This document shows positions 58,661-64,000 of a stretch of 64,000 bases of DNA, one piece after another (position 1 is the first letter of the stretch; each line of letters opens with the position of its first letter). The position numbers were made by a program, and so were the translations under genes. The notes under the pieces are model-generated. The model made no database searches. It was not told where the DNA came from and saw nothing but the letters and a program-made list of their open reading frames with translations. The stretch lies in contig VYFQ01000014.1 in assembly GCA_009842325.1 (NCBI GenBank), forward strand, positions 116,889 through 180,888. Direction: 5' to 3'. The DNA is from Acidimicrobiaceae bacterium. GTDB taxonomy: Bacteria > Actinomycetota > Acidimicrobiia > Acidimicrobiales > Aldehydirespiratoraceae.

Positions 58661-59748
58661 TCCACGTCTTCGTCGGCACGCTCGCCGAGTACATAAAGCT
58701 GGCGCCGCTGCTGTGGCGCATGGAGTCGGCCGGCCTCCCCTACCGTCTGATCGACTCCGGACAGCACGCCGACCGGTCGGAGTCGTTCCGCGATGAGTTG
58801 GGCCTGCGGGCGCCCGACTACGTCATGGGAGGCACCCGCAGCGTCGACTCGGTGCCGGCGGCTCTGTGGTGGGCGGCGGGGCTCGGCCGCAAGCTGGCGC
58901 GGCCCCGGCAGCTCGACCGGACCGTCTTCGGCGGGCGCTCGGGGATCTGCGTGGTTCACGGCGACACGCCGACGGCGCTGATCGGCGCGCTCATGGCGAA
59001 ACGGGTCGGACTGGCACTGGCGCATGTCGAAGCGGGCCTTCGCACCCACCGGTGGCTGCATCCCTTCCCGGAGGAGATCGTCCGGGTTGCCGTCGACCGG
59101 CTCGCCGACCTGCTCTTCGCGCCCGACGGCACGGCAGCCGAGGAGCTGCGCAAGCGCCGCGTGAAGGGGCGGATCATCACCGGCTCGTCCAACACGGTCA
59201 GCGATGCGCTCCGCGCCGCCCTGGCGGGAGGCGCCGGCTGGCACAGCTCGACACACCGGCCGCGGCCCGTGGTGGTGACCATGCACCGGGTGGAGAACCT
59301 GCACCGGCGACGGCGGCGACAGGGGCTAGTGCATGTGATCAAGCGGCTCGCGGAGACGACCCCGGTGCGCTGGTATGTGCACGAGCCCACACGACGGGCG
59401 CTCAAGTCCGCAGATCAAGCCGGTCTCGAGGCCTCCGGCGTGGAGCTTGTGCCGATGGTCCCTCACGCCGAGTTCGTGAGAGCGCTCGCACGGGCGCCGT
59501 TCGCGATCACCGACGGAGGCTCCATCCAGGAGGAGTGCGCACTCCTGGGGGTGCCCGTGCTGCTGTGGCGAGACCGGACCGACCGGGCCGACGGCCTCGG
59601 TGAGAACGCCGTGCTCAGCCGCTATGACCCCGGCGTGGTGGAAGCGTTCCTAGCGGACCCCGAACGCTTCCGGCGCGCTCGGAGGCTGCCGCAGTCAAGC
59701 CCGTCTCAGGAGATTCTCGAAGTTCTCGCCGAATGGGTCGACGGCTGA
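58657..59748 (+). CDS. UDP-N-acetylglucosamine 2-epimerase family protein
   Basis: A 363-residue GT-B-fold epimerase of the WecB/MnaA type, interconverting UDP-GlcNAc and UDP-ManNAc. Recognisable elements are VFVGTLAEYIKLAPLL, VVHGDTPTALIGA, HVEAGLRTHRWLHPFPEEIVR, MHRVENL and ITDGGSIQEECALLGVPVLLWR. GTG58657 overlaps the flippase stop (GTGA), which fixes the start; a long out-of-frame extension to 57700 is not coding. ManNAc could feed a surface polymer with the pyruvyltransferase upstream. Confidence 0.9.
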   Translation: MIHVFVGTLAEYIKLAPLLWRMESAGLPYRLIDSGQHADRSESFRDELGLRAPDYVMGGTRSVDSVPAALWWAAGLGRKLARPRQLDRTVFGGRSGICVVHGDTPTALIGALMAKRVGLALAHVEAGLRTHRWLHPFPEEIVRVAVDRLADLLFAPDGTAAEELRKRRVKGRIITGSSNTVSDALRAALAGGAGWHSSTHRPRPVVVTMHRVENLHRRRRRQGLVHVIKRLAETTPVRWYVHEPTRRALKSADQAGLEASGVELVPMVPHAEFVRALARAPFAITDGGSIQEECALLGVPVLLWRDRTDRADGLGENAVLSRYDPGVVEAFLADPERFRRARRLPQSSPSQEILEVLAEWVDG

Positions 59749-59758
59749 CGCAGCCCGG

Positions 59759-60484
59759 TCAGGCCTGCCTGCCGAGCTTGCGGACACGTACGGAGATCCC
59801 GTAGTGAACGATGCACACGAAGACAGCGATGCCGTCCTTCCATGTGATCTTCTTGCCTTCAGCATAGTTTCTGCTCGTGTAGGAGATGCCGGTCTCCCAG
59901 ATGCGCCAACCTCCGGCGGCCACTCTCGCGGTGATCTCCGTGTCAATCCCGAAGCGGTCCTCCTGCAGGTCGAGGGATCGCACGACCTCGAGGCGGAACG
60001 CCTTGTAGCAGGTCGCCACATCGGACAGCCACAAACCGGTGAACATGTTCGACAGCAGTGTCAGCATCCGGTTGCAGATCATGTGCCAGTAGTACGGCAC
60101 CCTGTACGACGAGCCGTCCTGTGTGCGGACTCCGTACACCACGTCGGCGTCGCCGCGCGCCAGGGGCGCCAGCAGCCCCTCCCAATCACCGGGGTCGTAC
60201 TCGAGGTCGGCGTCCTGGATCACGACGAATTCTCGGCTTGCCTCGGCGAAGCCCCGGCGCACCGCGGCGCCTTTGCCGCGGTTCTCGGGCTGTAGCAGGA
60301 TCCTCACACGCGGATCGTCGTACTGGGACAGCCGGCGGCGCGTTCCGTCGGTTGAACCGTCGTCCACCACTATCAGTTCGCCGGTGAAGCGACTGGCCAG
60401 CACTCTGGAGACGATCTCGTCGATGGTGGCGACCTCGTTGTAGCAGGGCATTACCACCGATAGGCAGCCGTCGGGGGCGCTCAC
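59759..60484 (-). CDS. Family 2 glycosyltransferase, dolichyl-phosphate mannose synthase-like
   Basis: A 241-residue GT2 enzyme. SVVMPCYNEVATIDEIV, IVVDDGSTDGTRRRL, RGKGAAVRRGF, the metal motif IQDADLEYDP and DVATCYKAFR match enzymes that load mannose or glucose onto polyprenyl phosphate. There is no membrane domain. GTG60484 is selected because TATGCT ends seven bases before it; the open frame to 60811 would run through the dispersed repeat and the divergent gene. Its lipid-linked sugar product is a natural donor for the GT39-like protein transcribed divergently. Confidence 0.9.
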   Translation of the reverse strand: MSAPDGCLSVVMPCYNEVATIDEIVSRVLASRFTGELIVVDDGSTDGTRRRLSQYDDPRVRILLQPENRGKGAAVRRGFAEASREFVVIQDADLEYDPGDWEGLLAPLARGDADVVYGVRTQDGSSYRVPYYWHMICNRMLTLLSNMFTGLWLSDVATCYKAFRLEVVRSLDLQEDRFGIDTEITARVAAGGWRIWETGISYTSRNYAEGKKITWKDGIAVFVCIVHYGISVRVRKLGRQA

Positions 60485-60507
60485 GCGCCACAGCATAGAG
60501 TTTCCCG
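60485..60507. promoter_or_regulatory. Bidirectional promoter with overlapping -10 hexamers
   Basis: In AGCATAGAGT (60492-60501) the minus-strand TATGCT (60497-60492) and the plus-strand TAGAGT (60496-60501) share a central TA. TATGCT is seven bases from GTG60484 (minus) and TAGAGT six bases from GTG60508 (plus). The rightward gene may instead start at 60640, in which case the rightward transcript has a leader. Confidence 0.5.
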
Positions 60508-60519
60508 GTGAAAGCCAAA

Positions 60520-60610
60520 GCCCAGAGGCTGAGCGGCAGGCGAGCGAATCCAGTCCATACGGGCGAGGCCGTGGCCCGAGCGGCCCGTGAGCGCAGCGAA
60601 CAAGAGCGGG
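60520..60610 (+). repeat. Dispersed GC-rich repeat, copy c
   Basis: The 91-base unit matches 52341-52432 and its core (60575-60610) is 35/36 identical to 52442-52477. It is open in the frame of the downstream gene, but codon third positions there are much less G/C-rich than in the gene itself, favouring a non-coding element. Confidence 0.85.
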
Positions 60611-60639
60611 CTCTAGGGTGGCCCGATGAACGCCGGGGA

Positions 60640-62253
60640 GTGTCCGCGTTGAGAGCGGCTCTCGGCTTCTTGGCAGCACGTCTCTCGTCGGGATGGACCG
60701 TCGTGGCCCTGATCGCGGCTGCTCTGCTAGCCGTCTGGCTACCCGATCTCGGTCTGCCTCTCGGCAATAGTGACGACGGCCGCATTCTGGGCCTGTTCGG
60801 CCTTCAGGCACGCAACTTCTGGGAGTTGGGCGTCGTGGACTCGCGCTTCGGCGCAGCCGTCGAGCCGTACGTCAGGGCGGTGTACGACGTGGCTCCCCGA
60901 GCCGAGCCGCCTCTGGTAGCCGTCACCTACGCCCATCATCCGCCTCTCCAGGTGTTCATGTCGGTGATGTCGACGGGCATTCTCGGCGACAGCGCCGCGG
61001 CACTGCGGGTGCCTAGCTTGCTGGTGGGCGCGGCGACGGTGGTGTTCATGGCGTCGCTTCTTCGCGGCCGGGGCCTGGCCTGGGGGCCGACCTTGCTGGC
61101 GGTGGCGGCCATGGCGAGCACCGGCTTCTACTACGTGTACGCGCGGGTCAGCGTCAGCTTCTCGCTGCAGTTGGCCGCCATCGCGGCGGTGTCGTGGGCG
61201 CTGCGCCACGCCGAACCGCACCGTCGGCACACGCTCGTCGTGGCCGGATTCGCCGCGCTGGCCGCGATGCAATCCTGGATCGGGATAGCGGCCATGGGAC
61301 TCGTGATGCTGTGGCTGCTCGCCGCCGGGAACCGTGGCAGCAGCGAGCCGCCCGGAGGTGGCTCGGGGCCGAGCGTCGACGCGGTGCTCGCAGCACGGCC
61401 CCGGAGGCTGGCGGTGTCATGGCCGTCGGGCGGCCGGCAGCGGTTGCTCGCCGCGGTCGCCGCGGGCACGGCGCTCGGCGCCGGCACCACTGCGCTGTGG
61501 ATGCTCAACGCCGCCGGAGTCGAGGATCTCGCGAACCAGGTGGCCATACGCACCAGCAACGAGGTGGGAGGCACCAGCGGGCCGACTTTCACCTTCGGCG
61601 AGTTCCTGGCCCGGCAATGGCGTTTCGCCACCGAGGAGATGCTCGTGCCGGTGTGGCTCCGGGTTCTTCTGGTGCCTTGCCTCCTGGCCGGCCTGATCGA
61701 CCGGCGCACACGGGCACCCACCGCCATAACGCTGGCGGTAGCGGCTGCGCTCACGTTCGGGGTTCAGCAGGGCGCCTGGGTGCACAGGCTGTGGAACTTC
61801 CCGTGGCTGGCCCCGGTGACCATCGGCTTCGCGGCTCTCGCCGACTGGGTCCGCCGTCCCATCCCCCGCCGATGGCGCCCGCTGCCGGCTGCGCTCGCGG
61901 CAGTGGTGATCGCGGGCACGCTGGTTGCGGTGGCCAGCGGCTCGACACGGCAGCGCTACATCACCGATCCCGCCGACGCGGGAACCGTGCTGGAGCAGGT
62001 GGGGAGATTGTCGGGCTCGGAGCTGGCATGGGCTGTGCCCCCGGTGACCAGCCCCACATGGGTCTCCTACTACCTGGGCACACGGGTGATAGACCTCAAC
62101 GAGGACAACCTCGGCGACTTGGACGAATCCGATGTGGTGGTTCTCAGCGCGGATCGGGTGCCCGACTATTTCCCGGACGGAGCGCTTAGCAATCCGCTTG
62201 CCGTTCACGGCGATTTCGTGGTCATCTCCGCCTCGAGGCTGCTACCGCAATAG
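60640..62253 (+). CDS. GT39/ArnT-like multi-pass glycosyltransferase
   Basis: A 537-residue (from GTG60640) membrane protein of the GT-C superfamily. After the first transmembrane helix, LGLPLGNSDDGRILGLFG carries the acidic first-loop motif expected for the catalytic base, then YAHHPPLQVFM, as in PMT/ArnT-type enzymes using lipid-phosphate sugars. About ten transmembrane segments and a C-terminal extracytoplasmic domain (about 430-537) follow. The start is uncertain: GTG60508 would add 44 residues encoded by the dispersed repeat with atypical codon use. The divergent GT2 gene probably makes its lipid-linked donor. Confidence 0.8.
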   Translation: MSALRAALGFLAARLSSGWTVVALIAAALLAVWLPDLGLPLGNSDDGRILGLFGLQARNFWELGVVDSRFGAAVEPYVRAVYDVAPRAEPPLVAVTYAHHPPLQVFMSVMSTGILGDSAAALRVPSLLVGAATVVFMASLLRGRGLAWGPTLLAVAAMASTGFYYVYARVSVSFSLQLAAIAAVSWALRHAEPHRRHTLVVAGFAALAAMQSWIGIAAMGLVMLWLLAAGNRGSSEPPGGGSGPSVDAVLAARPRRLAVSWPSGGRQRLLAAVAAGTALGAGTTALWMLNAAGVEDLANQVAIRTSNEVGGTSGPTFTFGEFLARQWRFATEEMLVPVWLRVLLVPCLLAGLIDRRTRAPTAITLAVAAALTFGVQQGAWVHRLWNFPWLAPVTIGFAALADWVRRPIPRRWRPLPAALAAVVIAGTLVAVASGSTRQRYITDPADAGTVLEQVGRLSGSELAWAVPPVTSPTWVSYYLGTRVIDLNEDNLGDLDESDVVVLSADRVPDYFPDGALSNPLAVHGDFVVISASRLLPQ

Positions 62254-62265
62254 CGACATCGGAGG

Positions 62266-62300
62266 ACATTCCGTGTGATCCGGGCCGCGATCGGCTATCC
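62266..62300 (+). promoter_or_regulatory. 35-bp motif upstream of accA3, shared with birA region
   Basis: 30 of 35 positions match 56303-56337 in the same orientation. The motif ends nine bases before the accA3 ATG. Part of it (TCCGTGTGATCCG-like) also recurs within the first codons of accA3 near 62350, so some similarity could be compositional. Confidence 0.5.
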
Positions 62301-62309
62301 AATGCGGTG

Positions 62310-64000
62310 ATGTTCGCGAAGGTGCTGGTGGCCAATCGGGGCGAGATCGCAGTCCGTGTGATCCGAGCCTGCCGCGAGATGGGCGTCGCGGTGGCCGCCG
62401 TCTACTCCGACGAGGACCGGGGCGCGATGCACGTGCGCCTGGCGGATGAGGCCTACTCACTGGGCGGTACGGCCGCCGCGGAGAGCTATCTACGCACCGA
62501 CGCCATCGTGGCCGCAATCGAGCGCAGCGGTGCCGACGCCGTCCATCCTGGCTACGGGTTCTTCAGCGAGAACGCCGACTTCGCGCGCGCCGTGGCCGCC
62601 CAGGGCGTCACCTTCATCGGACCGCCACCTAAAGCGATCGAGGTGATGGGCGACAAGATCTCAGCCCGGGACGCGGCCGTCCGGGCCGGAGTGGAGCCGG
62701 TCCCGGGCAACACCGAGCCGATCGTCGACCCGGCACAGGTCGAGGCTTTCGGTGCGGCCCACGGCTGGCCCGTGGCCGTCAAGGCCGCCTACGGGGGCGG
62801 AGGCCGGGGCATGAAGGTGGTGCACCAGGCGGCGGAGGCGGCCGCCGCGGTCGAGTCGGCCCGACGGGAGGCGCTCGCCTACTTCGGGCGCGACGAGCTC
62901 TACATGGAGCGCTACTTCGACCTGGCCCGCCATGTGGAGGTGCAGGTGCTCGCCGACGCCCACGGCAACTGCGTGCATCTCGGCACCCGCGACTGCTCGG
63001 CCCAGCGGCGGCATCAGAAGCTCATCGAAGAGGCCCCCGCGCCCAGCATCGATCCGGCTGTCCTGGAAGCGATGGGCGGCGCGGCAGTGGCCGTGGCCCG
63101 CGGCTGCGGCTACGTGAACGCAGGCACCGTCGAGTTCCTCTACGCCGACGGCTCGTTCTACTACCTGGAGATGAACACCAGGCTGCAGGTCGAGCATCCC
63201 GTGACCGAGATGGTGACCGGTGTGGACCTGGTGGAACTGCAGCTGCGGGTCGCGGCCGGTGAGCCACTGACCCTCACCCAGTCCGGCGTCGTGATCGATG
63301 GCTGCTCCATCGAGGTGCGCGTCAACGCTGAGGATCCGGCCGGGGGCGCGTTCCTCCCCTGCCCCGGCCCGGTAACCGACCTGAGGCCCGCCCAGGGCTA
63401 CGCCACCCGATGGGACGGCGGTTACGAAGCGGGCGACAAGATCAGCCCGTACTACGACAACCTCATCGGCAAGCTCGTGGTGTGGGGCCGCGACCGGAAC
63501 ATCGCCATCAGCCGCGCGCTGCGGGCCCTGTCCGAGACGCGGATCGGTGGCGTGGCGACCACCATCGGTGCCGCGCAAGCCATCCTGGCTCACCCAGACT
63601 TCGCGTCGGTGACCCACTCGACGCGCTGGGTGGAGGAACGACTCGACTTCGCTTCCCTGCCCGAGCCGCCGCCGTCGGTGACCGACGCCGGCGCCAGTGC
63701 CTCTGGATCCAGAGTGCGCCATGAGATCGAGGCAGAGGTGGACGGCAAGCGCTTCAGCGTCGCGCTGTGGACCCCGCAGGCCGACGGCGAGGACTCCGAG
63801 CGCCCGAGCGCATCACGCCGGAGGGCCCGGGGGCCGTCGAATCTCGGCGGCGGCACCGCAGAGGTCACTGTCCCGATGCAGGGCACGATCATCAAGCTGC
63901 TGGTGGACGTGGGCGACGAGGTGGAGACCGGCCAGCCGGTGGCCGTGCTCGAGGCCATGAAGATGGAGAACAACATCGCCGCGGGCCGGGCCGGCACGGT
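62310..64000 (+). CDS. accA3: Acetyl-/propionyl-CoA carboxylase alpha subunit (biotin carboxylase + BCCP), truncated by window edge
   Basis: 563 codons are visible and the frame is still open at 64000. The biotin carboxylase domain (1 to about 450) shows KVLVANRGEIAVRVIRA, HPGYGFFSENADFA, the ATP loop KAAYGGGGRGMKVV, EVQVLADAHGN and FYYLEMNTRLQVEHPVTE. After a linker a biotinyl carrier domain follows, with EAMKMEN and the biotin-accepting Lys551, so this is the fused actinobacterial form. It makes carboxybiotin for acetyl- or propionyl-CoA carboxylation. ATG62310 is used; GTG62307 is adjacent and no Shine-Dalgarno sequence is visible. birA is 6 kb upstream. Confidence 0.95.
   Translation, partial: MFAKVLVANRGEIAVRVIRACREMGVAVAAVYSDEDRGAMHVRLADEAYSLGGTAAAESYLRTDAIVAAIERSGADAVHPGYGFFSENADFARAVAAQGVTFIGPPPKAIEVMGDKISARDAAVRAGVEPVPGNTEPIVDPAQVEAFGAAHGWPVAVKAAYGGGGRGMKVVHQAAEAAAAVESARREALAYFGRDELYMERYFDLARHVEVQVLADAHGNCVHLGTRDCSAQRRHQKLIEEAPAPSIDPAVLEAMGGAAVAVARGCGYVNAGTVEFLYADGSFYYLEMNTRLQVEHPVTEMVTGVDLVELQLRVAAGEPLTLTQSGVVIDGCSIEVRVNAEDPAGGAFLPCPGPVTDLRPAQGYATRWDGGYEAGDKISPYYDNLIGKLVVWGRDRNIAISRALRALSETRIGGVATTIGAAQAILAHPDFASVTHSTRWVEERLDFASLPEPPPSVTDAGASASGSRVRHEIEAEVDGKRFSVALWTPQADGEDSERPSASRRRARGPSNLGGGTAEVTVPMQGTIIKLLVDVGDEVETGQPVAVLEAMKMENNIAAGRAGT

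Noticed and set aside
60626..60652. Eight-codon ORF (ATG60626) as a real leader peptide
   Set aside because: Only its TAGGGT spacing supports it; recorded as part of a finding rather than as a gene.

Overview
The window is high-GC, densely packed DNA from an actinobacterium, most likely of the Acidimicrobiia type. The grounds are strongly G/C-biased third codon positions, frequent GTG starts, three LLM-class (F420-type) oxidoreductases next to the F420 genes cofD/fbiA and cofE/fbiB, a DUF5719 protein, LCP and CPBP proteins, and the order comF-hpf-secA-prfB-ftsE-ftsX. The class assignment is inference. I saw no tRNA, rRNA, CRISPR array, transposase or phage gene. No stretch over 300 bases lacks a gene.

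Region 1 (1-16025) is catabolic and accessory. Seven genes (133-7241: acyl-CoA ligase, alpha/beta hydrolase, LLM oxidoreductase, SDR, amidase, crotonase, MaoC hydratase) overlap stop-to-start and look like one pathway for an amide- or ring-containing acid. They are followed by a phosphotransferase, a second LLM oxidoreductase, a TetR regulator, a PrmA-like methyltransferase, an orphan antitoxin/excisionase-type regulator, a zinc alcohol dehydrogenase, an acyl-CoA dehydrogenase and a divergent Lrp/AsnC regulator-alanine dehydrogenase pair.

Region 2 (16059-22776, minus strand) is housekeeping: comF, hpf, secA, prfB, ftsE, ftsX. Region 3 (22855-36720, minus strand) is a long co-directional run. 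In transcription order it holds a polytopic membrane protein, a CPBP protease, a 923-residue YfhO/GT-C-like membrane protein, a family 2 glycosyltransferase, phosphomannomutase, Trm112, an SIS protein, adenosylhomocysteinase, an LLM oxidoreductase, an SDR and two tandemly duplicated epimerases. The first gene has a divergent paralogue at 36768, and the two share a palindrome-centred intergenic region.

Region 4 (38517-64000) contains ftsH, DUF5719, a giant membrane glycosyltransferase, GDP-rhamnose genes (rmd, gmd), cofD, cofE, galE, a sugar-1-phosphate nucleotidyltransferase, UDP-glucose dehydrogenase, an LCP ligase, birA, a polysaccharide pyruvyltransferase, a flippase-like protein, a UDP-GlcNAc 2-epimerase, a polyprenyl-phosphate glycosyltransferase, a GT39-like transferase and the biotin carboxylase subunit accA3, which runs off the end. 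The likely theme is supply of activated sugars, assembly of a surface polysaccharide and its LCP-mediated attachment, beside F420 and biotin functions. From memory, ahcY, manB, fbiA/fbiB, an LCP gene, birA and an acc gene also cluster in mycobacteria and streptomycetes.

Three non-coding themes recur. Many genes carry TANNNT 6-8 bases before the start codon, suggesting leaderless mRNAs. A dispersed GC-rich repeat occurs at three loci. Short direct duplications occur at stop/start junctions.
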